Shown: positions 36,769-46,055, counted from the first letter of the stretch. The stretch is DNA of 64,000 bases from Deltaproteobacteria bacterium (GCA_019310965.1 JAFDDG010000012.1:1-64000), one strand, 5' to 3'. Numbers and translations: made by a program. The notes: generated by a model from the letters alone, not told the origin.

Positions 36769-37544
36769 GACGAGACCCCCACGATCGAGCGATATGCAGC
36801 TTCGACGGCGGTGTCGTCCGCGCGTTCGACGCCCCGTTCCGTACAGAAACACACGATGGGAAAGATGCGACGCTGCAGATCGACGCCGCCGGTGGCGCGA
36901 TCCTGATCGGCGGCGTCCGTCAACGCCTGTACCGCGTTGCGCAGCCCGTCTTCCTGGCCCCCATTGATGTCGTGACTCTTCTTCAACGACTCGCCGGCGT
37001 AGAGACCGCCCGAGCCGGTGGCCTCGAATTCGGTCTCCTCGTAACGACCACCGGTGACGTCGAACTTCCAGAGCCGCCCCTGACGGCGGCGCAGGTCGTA
37101 GCCGGCAAAGAGCGGCACGACCACCAATCCCTGCATGGCGGCCGGCAGGTTGGCGCGGATCATCTGGGAGAGCTTGTTGGCCTTGCCGTCGATCTCGAGG
37201 GGCTCGCCCTCGATCTTCTCGTAGTGCTCCAGTTCGATGCGCATGAGCCGCGCCATCTCGATGGCGGGCCCGGCCGCACCGGCGATGGCCATCAGTGAGT
37301 AATTATCCGTCGCGAACACCTTCTCGATGTCGCGGGACGCCACGCGATGGCCCTCAGTGGCGAGGCGGTCGCCGGCCACGATCACGCCGTCGCGGTACTT
37401 GAACGAAAGCACCGTGGTCCCGTGCGGCACCTTGGAGGCGTCGAACGACTCGGCCACGCGCGAGTAATCCGCACGCAAGTGAGCGTAGTCTACCTGCAGG
37501 AGCTCCGAAAAACTGGAACCCCTGTATTTCCCACCGATCTGCAA
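36765..37544 (-). CDS. prcB: 20S proteasome beta subunit PrcB
   Basis: PrcB carries the proteolytic active site. The track ORF (374 aa) overruns into pup. TTG at 37544, with GGAAGGGGGG 5-6 nt upstream, gives 259 residues. A propeptide of 42 residues is cleaved before the catalytic Thr in VPHG|TTVLSFKYRDG, exactly as in actinobacterial PrcB (HG|TT). Conserved Asp and Lys positions follow (GVIVAGDR, DIEKVF). LELEHYEKIEGEPL and RANLPAAMQGLVVVPLFAGYD are close to the M. tuberculosis sequence. It lies 62 bp after pup and overlaps prcA. Confidence 0.93.
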   Translation of the reverse strand: MQIGGKYRGSSFSELLQVDYAHLRADYSRVAESFDASKVPHGTTVLSFKYRDGVIVAGDRLATEGHRVASRDIEKVFATDNYSLMAIAGAAGPAIEMARLMRIELEHYEKIEGEPLEIDGKANKLSQMIRANLPAAMQGLVVVPLFAGYDLRRRQGRLWKFDVTGGRYEETEFEATGSGGLYAGESLKKSHDINGGQEDGLRNAVQALTDAADQDRATGGVDLQRRIFPIVCFCTERGVERADDTAVEAAYRSIVGVSS

Positions 37545-37606
37545 GGCAACCCCCCTTCCCCTGTGCAGCACCGTGGCATCGCCGCGCCGGTCTGCCGGCG
37601 CCTCGA

Positions 37607-37867
37607 CTATTGCCCGCCGCGCTGAACGTAATTCTTGACGAATTCTTCCGCGTTCTCTTCCAGCACCTCGTCGATCTCGTCGACGAGCGCATCCATCTCT
37701 TCCTTGAGCTTCTCGCCCTTCTTCGCCAGCTTCTGGCCACCGTCGCCGGACGCTTCGTCCTCGCCCCCACCGCCCTTCTTCGGCGCCTGCTTCTGGCCCG
37801 ACTCCGCTGCCGAGACGATCGGCAGGGCATCCGGGCGATGGATCAACGTCGTATTCAGTACTCGCAT
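37607..37867 (-). CDS. pup: Prokaryotic ubiquitin-like protein Pup
   Basis: Pup is the small disordered tag that marks proteins for the proteasome. The C terminus is unmistakable: LVDEIDEVLEENAEEFVKNY and final residues QRGGQ. The GGQ ending means Dop must deamidate it to GGE before ligation. The protein is 86 residues, whereas actinobacterial Pup is about 60-70. The extra N-terminal stretch (MRVLNTTLIHRPDALPIV...) precedes the normal Gly/Lys-rich, disordered segment. ATG at 37867 has only a weak GAGAG upstream; a later start (TTG at L8) lacks a ribosome-binding site, so the length is the least certain part. It lies 18 bp after dop. Confidence 0.92.
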   Translation of the reverse strand: MRVLNTTLIHRPDALPIVSAAESGQKQAPKKGGGGEDEASGDGGQKLAKKGEKLKEEMDALVDEIDEVLEENAEEFVKNYVQRGGQ

Positions 37868-37885
37868 GGCTCTCTCTCGCGCGGG

Positions 37886-39370
37886 TCAAGCCCGCAAATT
37901 CTTGACCAGATCGGCGGCAGTGGGCGAACGATCGAGCAACTCGGAAACGTGGGCACGAGAGCCCTTGAGCGGCTCTGCCATCGTAATACGCCGGACCGGC
38001 TCATCATCGACACTGAACGAAATCGAATCCCAGTTCACCCCGAAGACCGCCGAGCCGTAGCGACGCAAACACTCGCCGCGGAAGAACGCACGCGTGTCTT
38101 CCGGCGGCGCCGTGATCGCAGCAATGATCTCTTCATCGGTCGCGATGCGTTCGGCACGTCCCTGTCGTTCCAGCATGAAGTATAGGCCTTTGTCCTGCCG
38201 CAGGTCGTGGTACTGCAGGTCCAGCATCTGCACCTGAGGTGCGCCCCAATCGAGGCCCTTGCGCTCCTTGAAGCTCTCGATGAGAGCCTTCTTCATCACC
38301 CAGTCGACCTGCGTTGCGAGTTCCATTGGATCTCGCTCGAGTGCGTCGAGCGCTGCCGCCCATTTGCCGATGATATCGCGCTCCCATTCCTGGCTGGTGC
38401 GACCCGCCAGGTACTTTTCCGCGAGCGTCAGATACTCCCGCTGGACCTGCACGGCAGTCCAGTGTTTCCCGTTCTCCATTGCCAGCTCGACGCGACAACT
38501 CGGATCGTGAGAAACCTCCTTGATGGCGCGCACCGGATCGCGCAACGAGAGGCTGCGGTCGATGGCGCCGTCTTCGATCATCGAGAGCACGAGGGTCGTG
38601 ACGCCCTGGCGCAGATAGATCGTGTACTCGGAGAGATTCGCATCGCCCACGATCACGTGCAGCCGCCGGTACTTCTCGCGGTCGGCGTGGGGCTCGTCCC
38701 GGGTGTTTATGATCGGCCGCTTCACCATCGTGTCGAGGGCGACCTCTGTCTCGAAAAAATCGGCCCGCTGGGAGATCTGATAGTCGCAGGGCTGGCTGCG
38801 GTTCTCGCTGCCCACCTTGCCGGCCCCACAGTAGATCTGCCTGGTCGCGAAGAAGGGCATCAGGTGCTCCACCACCTGCTTGAAGGAGGTGCGACGGTCC
38901 ATGAGATAGTTCTCGTGGGCTCCGTAGCTGTTGCCCTTGCGATCGCTGTTGTTCTTGTAGAGCAGCATCTGCATGCCAGCCGGCAACAGCGCGTTGGCCT
39001 CGCGGCGGCTGGCCTCGATGATGCGCTCCCCCGCCTTCTCGTGGATCACCAGATCGCGCGGGTTCGTCACTTCAGGACACGAGTACTCCGGGTGTGCGTG
39101 ATCCACGTAGTAGCGGGCGCCGTTGATCAGCGTCTTGTTGCGGGCGATGTTCTCCTGCTGGTTCGGGGTGTACTTCTCCCCCTCGACCGTGAACCCGCGC
39201 GCGTCCGCCAGCGGATTCTCCTGATCGTAGTCCCACAGGATCTCGCCCGCGTGATCCTCCCGGTAGGCATTGACCAGGAGCACGCAGCTCGAAATGGGAT
39301 CGAAGTCGGGATCACCTTTGACAGTGATCCCGTACTCGATCTCCGTACCCATCACCTTCGGAATTGCCAT
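37886..39370 (-). CDS. dop: Pup deamidase/depupylase Dop
   Basis: Dop deamidates the Pup C-terminal glutamine and removes Pup from tagged proteins. It is a paralogue of PafA, 494 residues, starting with VMGTEIEYGITVKGD. It has the Dop loop segment (DARGFTVEGEKYTPNQ, about residues 55-75) that separates it from PafA. The catalytic Asp lies in ARYYVDHAHPEYSCPE. It shares KNNSDRKGNSYGAHENYLM and TRDEPHADREKYRRLHVI with PafA. It is 27 bp after arc and 18 bp before pup, in the common order arc-dop-pup. Confidence 0.96.
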   Translation of the reverse strand: MAIPKVMGTEIEYGITVKGDPDFDPISSCVLLVNAYREDHAGEILWDYDQENPLADARGFTVEGEKYTPNQQENIARNKTLINGARYYVDHAHPEYSCPEVTNPRDLVIHEKAGERIIEASRREANALLPAGMQMLLYKNNSDRKGNSYGAHENYLMDRRTSFKQVVEHLMPFFATRQIYCGAGKVGSENRSQPCDYQISQRADFFETEVALDTMVKRPIINTRDEPHADREKYRRLHVIVGDANLSEYTIYLRQGVTTLVLSMIEDGAIDRSLSLRDPVRAIKEVSHDPSCRVELAMENGKHWTAVQVQREYLTLAEKYLAGRTSQEWERDIIGKWAAALDALERDPMELATQVDWVMKKALIESFKERKGLDWGAPQVQMLDLQYHDLRQDKGLYFMLERQGRAERIATDEEIIAAITAPPEDTRAFFRGECLRRYGSAVFGVNWDSISFSVDDEPVRRITMAEPLKGSRAHVSELLDRSPTAADLVKNLRA

Positions 39371-39397
39371 CAGTTCTCCGGCGCGGAGCGCGCCCTT

Positions 39398-41242
39398 CTA
39401 GAGATACTGGCCCGAGGTGACTTCGTTCTCAATCGACTGTTCCTTGCGACTGAGGTTGGTCATGAGCGTGCGCACATTGATGATGCGCTCGCCCTTGCGG
39501 CCCGAGATGCGGGCCCAGTCGTCGGGATTCGTGGTGTTGGGCAGGTCTTCGTTCTCCTTGAATTCCTCGTTGACGGCCTCGATCATGTCGTCGACGTGGA
39601 TCCCGCGCTCACCGTGGTCGATCGTGCGCTTGACCGCCTTCTTCTTCGCCCGCGCGACGATGTTCTCGATCATCGCACCGCTCGAGAAGTCCTTGAAGTA
39701 GAAGATCTCGCGCTCGCCCTTGGCGTATGTCACCTCGAGGAACTTGTTTTCGTCGTCCGTGCGGTACATCCGCTCGATCGTCTCGTCGACCATGCTCTTC
39801 GCGATCTCTTCGGGCACACTGCCGTACCTGTCCACCGCTTTCTGGTGGAAGGGCAGGTCCGCCGTCAGGTACTTGGAGAAGATCTCGCGCGCGGCGTCCG
39901 CGTTGGGGCGCTGCACCTTGATCTTCAGATCCAGCCGACCAGGCCGCAGCACGGCCGGATCGATCAGATCCTGCCGATTGCTGGCACCGATCACGATCAC
40001 GTTGTTGAGTGACTCGACGCCGTCGATCTCCGCCAGGAACTGGGCGACGACCGTGGCCTCCATGTCCGAGGAGATCCCCGAACCGCGCATGCGGAACAGC
40101 GAGTCCATCTCGTCGAAGAAGATCACGACCGGCACGTCTTCACTGGCCTTGTCGCGAGCCTTCTTGAAGACCTCGCGCAGCTTGTGCTCCGTCTCGCCCA
40201 CGTACTTGTTGAGGAGTTCGGGGCCCTTCACGTTCAGGAAGTACGACTTGGTCGCCTGGCCCGTGCGCTTCTCGATGCTCTTGGCGAGGCTATTGGCCAC
40301 CGCCTTGGCAATCAGCGTCTTGCCGCAGCCTGGCGGGCCATAGAGCAGGATGCCCTTCGGCGGTCGCAGCTTGTGCTCCGCGAAGACCTCCGGGTGTATG
40401 TAGGGCAGCTCGACCGAATCGCGCAGCTTCTCGATCTGCTCCGCGAGCCCGCCGATATTCTCATAGGTAACGTCCGGGATCTCCTCGAGCACCACCTCTT
40501 CCACCACCGACTTCGGCAGCTTCTCGAAGGCGTAGTGCGTGCGCGGGTCGAAGAGCACGTGATCGCCCACCTTGAGCTTCTCACTGCGCAGCGGCTCGGA
40601 GAGCGTCACCACGCGCTCGTCGTCGGTGTGGCCCAGCACGATCGCGCGGTTGTCGGCCAGCAGATCGACGACCGACGCGATCTCGCCGCGAGGCTGGTAG
40701 CCCGCACCTTCCACGACGTTGAAGGCTTCGTTCAGGACGACGAGTTGGCCTTCTTCGAAGGTGAAGGCATCGAGATTGGGGTGCACGTTCACCCGCATCT
40801 GGCGGCCGTCCACGAAGATCTCGCAAGTACCGTCCTTGTTCGCGCGGTTGAAGAGGCCGTAGTTGTTCGGCGGCGCGCAGAGCTTGTCGACCTCTTCCTT
40901 CAGGAGCTCGACCTGCTGCTTGGCCTCCTGCAACACGGAGACGAGGCGCTCGTTCTGGCGCTCGGCGTCGGCGGCCTGCTCGCGAGTGAGGTGGTAGCGG
41001 CGGCGCAGCGCCTCGAACTCCACCACCATGCGATCGAGCCGGCGCCGAAACTCGTCGGAGTCTCCACCGAAGAGCCGCACCGCATCCTGCAGGTCTTCGA
41101 CCTCGTCGCGGTAGGAGCGGGCTTCGCCCGGCTCCCGAGCTTCACCCGATGCGTCTTCGCCGCGCGGCGAAGAGGAGGAGATCCTCCGCATCACGTCGTG
41201 TACGAAGCTCTTCTTGCCAGAACCCGAATCGAACTCGCTCAT
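39398..41242 (-). CDS. arc: Proteasome-associated AAA+ ATPase ARC/Mpa
   Basis: ARC/Mpa is the hexameric unfoldase that recognises Pup and feeds substrates into the proteasome. The 614-residue protein has an N-terminal coiled coil (about 45-120; Pup binds there), two OB-like interdomains (about 125-245), and an AAA domain. Walker A is YGPPGCGKTLIAK (about 301-313), Walker B VVIFFDEMDSLF, and the arginine-finger region GASNRQDLIDPAVLRPGRLD. The C terminus is GQYL, the same as the Mpa tail that docks into the 20S alpha ring. ATG at 41242 has GAGGAG 8 nt upstream. It is first in the Pup operon. Confidence 0.97.
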   Translation of the reverse strand: MSEFDSGSGKKSFVHDVMRRISSSSPRGEDASGEAREPGEARSYRDEVEDLQDAVRLFGGDSDEFRRRLDRMVVEFEALRRRYHLTREQAADAERQNERLVSVLQEAKQQVELLKEEVDKLCAPPNNYGLFNRANKDGTCEIFVDGRQMRVNVHPNLDAFTFEEGQLVVLNEAFNVVEGAGYQPRGEIASVVDLLADNRAIVLGHTDDERVVTLSEPLRSEKLKVGDHVLFDPRTHYAFEKLPKSVVEEVVLEEIPDVTYENIGGLAEQIEKLRDSVELPYIHPEVFAEHKLRPPKGILLYGPPGCGKTLIAKAVANSLAKSIEKRTGQATKSYFLNVKGPELLNKYVGETEHKLREVFKKARDKASEDVPVVIFFDEMDSLFRMRGSGISSDMEATVVAQFLAEIDGVESLNNVIVIGASNRQDLIDPAVLRPGRLDLKIKVQRPNADAAREIFSKYLTADLPFHQKAVDRYGSVPEEIAKSMVDETIERMYRTDDENKFLEVTYAKGEREIFYFKDFSSGAMIENIVARAKKKAVKRTIDHGERGIHVDDMIEAVNEEFKENEDLPNTTNPDDWARISGRKGERIINVRTLMTNLSRKEQSIENEVTSGQYL

Positions 41243-41989
41243 GCCGACATCTCCTCATTCACCGGCCCCCACGCCGGGGACTCGTCGTCCTGGTGAACGA
41301 GTAAGCAAGGACCGTGCCGCAACCCGCGACTCCGGCCCCAAGCCAAGAGTAACGTCGAAGTGCGCAGGCACCTCCGCCCATTCGAGTGAAACGGTAAGAC
41401 ACGCAGGTGGCTTGCACCCGCGGCCAAGGATATCGAAGCTGAAACGCCTGGTGCGATCATGCTAGAGCCCCCCTCCCAGCCTGCATTTCGGGCAAACGCA
41501 GCTGACCGGTGCGCCAACTCTCTGGCCGGCACGACTCGTGGGGGAAATGCTAAAAACGCCGAACCTCTCGAAAACACGCGCTTTTTACCGATTTCGAGTC
41601 TACCCCACGGCCTAGGGGTGTCAACCGGCACCCCCAGTGCAGAACCTCCCGAAACCCCTCGCCTGCGCAGGCCTCCTGGATCTTGGACACCGGAGACGCC
41701 AGATGGATTCAGCCAGACGCGCAGCAGCGCCGGCACCCGCGGGCGGAACAGCCCGGCGGCCGGAGAGAACGGCGCTCCGGGCTTTCGCGAGTTGCGGGTG
41801 TGGTGCCGCCGCGCGATGCCTCCTTGCATGCGAATTGCCGGAGCTTTGACGCATCTCGCCGGCAGGTGGCGGCCGTTTGACGCTGCCGGCACCGCGCCAA
41901 AATTTGCGGCGCAGGGCTCTTCCCAGGAAACGCGCTGCCCTTCCAGGGCAATTCGCCGCCGAATGACGCGCATACCGGCGCTCCGAATC
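41243..41989. other. 747-bp gene-free gap between lolA and arc
   Basis: No convincing gene lies here. Long track ORFs through this stretch are low-complexity, Arg-rich shadows; the minus-strand ORF reaching 41239 overlaps the arc start but shows no familiar domain and was not accepted. The gap is the largest in the window and ends at the first gene of the Pup operon. A possible promoter is at 41597-41624, which would leave a leader of about 350 nt before arc. GGGGTG and CACCCC around that -35 can pair. Confidence 0.6.
41597..41624 (-). promoter_or_regulatory. Possible sigma-70-type promoter for the Pup-proteasome operon
   Basis: On the minus strand TTGACA (41624-41619) is followed after 16 bp by TAGACT (41602-41597). 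The -35 is a perfect consensus and the -10 matches 4 of 6. It points towards arc. The spacing is one base short of optimal, and nothing else confirms it. Confidence 0.35.
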
Positions 41990-42664
41990 TCAGCCCGGCG
42001 GCCGTTCGAGCTCGATGACTTCGACGCCTGGCGGCGCCTCGAAGCGGAACACAGCCGGCCCGGGTGCGGTGTTGACTCGAATGTTCTCGAAGCGAACGCT
42101 CGTGACATTGCCGAACAGATCCGTCACCTCGGTCTCGTGCATGTCGCCCGAGGCCGGCGCGACGGCGATTCGCAACTTCTCGAAGGTTGCGGGCGCACGC
42201 GGCAACAGCTCGAGCCGCACCTCGTCGGCGCCGCAGGCAAGCTCGGTCACAGTGAATTCGTCCAGCACATCGCCCTCTCCCAGCAGGAATTGCACGGCCG
42301 CGCCGGAGAGAGCCCCGTCTCCGACCGGCAACTTCTGCGCCTCGCCGGCCGCCGGATCGAAGATCCATAGCCACTCACCGTCGCTCACGACCAGGCTCTC
42401 CTCGGGCCCGGTATAGGTCCAGCGCATGCGCCCCGGCTTGGCAAAGACGACGTGTCCCTGGCTCCGAGCGGCGAGCCCGCCCCCACCCAACGCCATCGAG
42501 CGCGACTCTTGCACGAAGTCCGCGCTCAGATCCTCGACCTTCTCGTAACGCGCCTGCACCGCAGCGATGGCACGGGCCGCACACTCCGGGAGACTCTCAT
42601 CCACACCACTGGCGGGGGCGGAGAGCGCGAGCAGGAGTGCGGCGGCGAGAATTGCGGGCTTCAC
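41990..42664 (-). CDS. lolA: Outer-membrane lipoprotein carrier LolA
   Basis: LolA ferries lipoproteins across the periplasm from the LolCDE exporter to LolB. The 224-residue protein has a signal peptide (ILAAALLLALSAPASG). The LolA fold shows in LSADFVQESRSM, GHVVFAKPGRMRWTYTGPEE, VVSDGEWLWIFDPAAGEAQ and VTSVRFENIRVNTAPGPAVFRFEAPPG. The start is GTG at 42664. It lies 31 bp after ftsK on the same strand, a known pairing. Confidence 0.9.
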   Translation of the reverse strand: MKPAILAAALLLALSAPASGVDESLPECAARAIAAVQARYEKVEDLSADFVQESRSMALGGGGLAARSQGHVVFAKPGRMRWTYTGPEESLVVSDGEWLWIFDPAAGEAQKLPVGDGALSGAAVQFLLGEGDVLDEFTVTELACGADEVRLELLPRAPATFEKLRIAVAPASGDMHETEVTDLFGNVTSVRFENIRVNTAPGPAVFRFEAPPGVEVIELERPPG

Positions 42665-42695
42665 GATGGTTTTGACGCGACCGCGCGAGGAGAAT

Positions 42696-45137
42696 TCAAG
42701 CTTCGGGCGAGCTGACGAAGACCTCGCGAGGCTTCGTCCCCACCTGGGGTCCGATCACGCCCTCTTCCTCCATCTGCTCGACCATGCGCGCCGCGCGATT
42801 GTAGCCGACCTTGAGCCGGCGCTGGACGTAGGAGATCGACGCGTTGCGCGTCTCGGCAACGATGGCGACGGCGCGGTCGTACATCTCGTCGGTGTCGTCG
42901 GCCGTACCCGCCTCCTTGGACTCCGATTCTTCCCTCACGCGGATCAACGTCTCGTCGAATTGGGGCGCACCCTGCTCGCGCAGCTGCCGCACCAGATCGG
43001 CCACCTCGTCCTCGGTGACGAACGCGCCGTGCACGCGCTGGAGCTTCGACGTGCCCGGCGGCAGGAAGAGCATGTCGCCCATCCCGAGCAGCTGATCGGC
43101 GCCATTCTGATCGAGAATCGTGCGCGAGTCCGTGCGCGAGGACACCTGGAAGGAGATGCGTGCGGGAAAATTCGCCTTGATGACACCGGTCAACACATCG
43201 ACGCTCGGTCGCTGGGTCGCGAGTACGAGGTGGATGCCGGCGGCCCGGGCCATCTGCGCCAACCGCTGCAGCGATTCTTCTACATCCCGCGCGGACACGA
43301 CCATCAGGTCCGCAAGTTCGTCGATGACGACGACGATGTAGGGGAAACGACGGTAGGCGACCTCCTCGCCCTCTTCCTCACCGGGCTTCGCCCGCAAGCG
43401 GAAGGTCGTGTTGCCGGCGTCCATCTCCTTTTTGACCCGCGTGTTGTACTGGTCGATGCTGCGCACACCCAGCGCCTGCATCATCCGGTAGCGCTCTTCC
43501 ATCTTGTGTACGACGCCCATGAGCGCCGCGGAAGCACGCTTCGGGTTCGTCACCACGTCGGCGAGCAGGTGCGGGATGCCCTCGTAGATCGAAAGCTCCA
43601 GAAGCTTGGGATCGATCAGCAACAGCTTCAGATCATCGGGCGTAGCGCGGCACAGAATCGAACAGAGCAGCGAATTGAGAAAGACGCTCTTGCCGGTACC
43701 CGTCGCACCGGCCACCAGCAGATGAGGCATCCTGGCCAGATCGGTGAACGTGGCATTGCCGAAGATGTCCTTCCCGAGCGCAATGTTCAGCCGCGCCTTG
43801 GTGTCGCGGAAGGGCTCCGACTCCACGAGATCGCGGATGTAGACGGTCTCGCGCTGCTGGTTCGCAACTTCGACTCCGACCACCGACTTGCCCGGCAGTG
43901 GCGCGATGATGCGCACCGAGAGAGCACGCAGCGCCAGCGCGAGATCGTCCGAGAGCCCGACGATCTTGTTCACCTTGATGCCGGACGCCGGCTCGAACTC
44001 GTACATCGTGATGACCGGGCCCGGATGCACCGTGATCACCCGGCCTCCGACGCCGAAGTCCGAGAGCTTCTTCTCGAGAATCCGCGAGTTCATCACCAGA
44101 CTCTCTCGGTCGTACTGGTGGGTGCGTTCCGGAGGTTTCTGGAAGCGGGTGATATCCGGCAGCTCGTACGGGCCCCGCTCGCCCCCGTCTTCGAAGTGGA
44201 AAGCCTCCTGGGTCTGGCTGCGCTCCCGGGCGCGATCTGCCGCGTGGTCGACGATCATCGGATCGTCGCCCTTGCTGCGGCGCAGCTTGGGGGTCGCGGC
44301 CGGAGCCACGGTCGCCGCGCGGAGGGGTGCTGCGCTCAGCTCCTCGAGTGCGAGGGACGGATCCTCGTCTTCTTCCTCGTCGTCGGCGCGAGCCGCGGCG
44401 ACGCGCATGCGCCGGCGGCGCTGCTCGCGCCACACGCCGAGCCACGCGAAGCCGCGCTGCAGGCCGCCCCACAGCTCGCGGATGCCGTGCGCGCACCGCG
44501 CGCCGAGCCCGCGCAGCCATTCGAGCATCCAGCCCAGGACGGCGGCGAGCGCCGCGCCGATCCAGCCGACGCCGACGCCGAGCGCACCGAACGCCGTGCC
44601 CGTCGAGACACCGGTCCAGCTCAGGAGACCGATCACGCCGACCACGCTGTTGAGCAGCAGCGCGCCCCAGGCACCCACGAAGAACCCCTCGGCGCCGGCC
44701 AGGTGGCGCCCGAGCCAGCCGGCGGGAATGGCGCCGGCGGCGCCCGGGGACGCCTCCTCGATGAGCGGCGGAAAAGTCGCGGTCGCGACCAGCAGCAGCA
44801 CCGCACCGACCCAGAATCGCGAGCGCGGCGACGGCACGCCCCGCGCGATCACCAGACGCAGGCCCAGGTACCCCATGCCGACAACGCAGACGAGCGAGCC
44901 CAGGCCGAGGGTGCCGAACAAGAGGGCGGCACTGCTGGCACCGAACACACCCGCGCGGTTCGCAACGGGCAGCGCTTCGAAAGCGGGATCCGCAGGATCG
45001 AAGCTGCCGAGCGCCAGGCCGAGCAGAAGCGCCAGGCCGATGAGCGCGACTCCGACGCACTCCTGCACGACGCGCGAGCGGGCCCCCGCGTTGCTACGCC
45101 CCTTCGAGCCGCGCTGCTTGGCGCTGGCCCTAGCCAT
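42696..45137 (-). CDS. ftsK: DNA translocase FtsK
   Basis: FtsK pumps DNA at the septum to clear chromosome dimers and partner division. The track ORF starts at 45248; ATG 45137 (MARASAKQRGSK) is the more likely start, giving 813 residues. Four N-terminal membrane helices are followed by a charged, short linker (RRRMRVAAARADDEEEDEDP). The motor has Walker A LLVAGATGTGKSVFLNSLL and Walker B VVIDELADLMV. The C-terminal gamma winged helix (SISYVQRRLKVGYNRAARMV) recognises KOPS. It is upstream of lolA. Confidence 0.95.
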   Translation of the reverse strand: MARASAKQRGSKGRSNAGARSRVVQECVGVALIGLALLLGLALGSFDPADPAFEALPVANRAGVFGASSAALLFGTLGLGSLVCVVGMGYLGLRLVIARGVPSPRSRFWVGAVLLLVATATFPPLIEEASPGAAGAIPAGWLGRHLAGAEGFFVGAWGALLLNSVVGVIGLLSWTGVSTGTAFGALGVGVGWIGAALAAVLGWMLEWLRGLGARCAHGIRELWGGLQRGFAWLGVWREQRRRRMRVAAARADDEEEDEDPSLALEELSAAPLRAATVAPAATPKLRRSKGDDPMIVDHAADRARERSQTQEAFHFEDGGERGPYELPDITRFQKPPERTHQYDRESLVMNSRILEKKLSDFGVGGRVITVHPGPVITMYEFEPASGIKVNKIVGLSDDLALALRALSVRIIAPLPGKSVVGVEVANQQRETVYIRDLVESEPFRDTKARLNIALGKDIFGNATFTDLARMPHLLVAGATGTGKSVFLNSLLCSILCRATPDDLKLLLIDPKLLELSIYEGIPHLLADVVTNPKRASAALMGVVHKMEERYRMMQALGVRSIDQYNTRVKKEMDAGNTTFRLRAKPGEEEGEEVAYRRFPYIVVVIDELADLMVVSARDVEESLQRLAQMARAAGIHLVLATQRPSVDVLTGVIKANFPARISFQVSSRTDSRTILDQNGADQLLGMGDMLFLPPGTSKLQRVHGAFVTEDEVADLVRQLREQGAPQFDETLIRVREESESKEAGTADDTDEMYDRAVAIVAETRNASISYVQRRLKVGYNRAARMVEQMEEEGVIGPQVGTKPREVFVSSPEA

Positions 45138-45209
45138 GCCTGGAAGTCGTTTCCATGCCCTCACCCCCCCGGGACGGGCAGTGATGGAGAGTATCAGGTC
45201 CGCCCGACT

Positions 45210-45474
45210 TCGGCCCGCCGGACGCGTGTCCTCCGGCAGGTCGATCACGTTGTCGCCGGCGCGGATGCGCTCCGCTGTGCCGGCCGACTGGCCGCCCAGC
45301 GCGCGTCCTTTCTGCGATCGATATGGATCGGATCGGCTGGAGCTTGGCCAGGAACTTCCATTTCACCGGGAGCGTGGTGGTGTGTGTGAGGCCGCAGAAG
45401 ACCAGGTAGAGCGCGACCCGCACGGTGCGCAGGACGCTGATCACGCCGCGGCATGCCGAGAAGCGCGTGAACAC
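45210..45474 (-). pseudogene. Possible frame-broken coding remnant upstream of ftsK
   Basis: This intergenic stretch (45138-45599) has no recognised gene, but part of it reads like coding sequence. From a GTG at 45474, about 50 codons end almost always in G or C while positions 1 and 2 do not. The stretch begins FTRFSACRGVISVLRTVRVA. That bias fades near 45316, and a second stretch in the next frame (QKGRALGGQSAGTAERIRAG...) takes over for about 35 codons and runs into the extended ftsK frame. One indel would join them. No homologue was recognised, so it may be chance, a decayed gene or a short novel gene. Confidence 0.25.
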
Positions 45475-45535
45475 TCGTCAACACCAAGAAACGCGGTTTG
45501 ATTCTCGTCGCGACGCGGGGCTGCGGTGACCCGGG

Positions 45536-45564
45536 TTGACTCTGCGCAGATCCGGCGGGATGAT
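45536..45564 (+). promoter_or_regulatory. Possible promoter of ssb
   Basis: TTGACT (45536-45541) and GATGAT (45559-45564) are separated by 17 bp and lie about 35 bp before the ssb start. Both are 4-5 of 6 matches to the sigma-70 consensus. The spacing is optimal. No other support. Confidence 0.35.
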
Positions 45565-45599
45565 CCTTCCACACCCCCTTCCCGACGGAGAACGCCTCG

Positions 45600-46016
<417 letters not shown>

Positions 46017-46055
46017 CGCCACCGGGCTCTACCGGAGTCGTCGCGACGCTCTCGG

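Noticed and set aside
41239-42108. Minus-strand 289-residue ORF overlapping the arc start in the large gap.
   Set aside because: Low-complexity, Arg/Gly-rich sequence, overlaps lolA antiparallel to no known domain, and arc has its own ribosome-binding site.
42567-45389. A 940-residue plus-strand ORF.
   Set aside because: Antisense shadow of ftsK; no recognisable domain and the ftsK frame has full family motifs.
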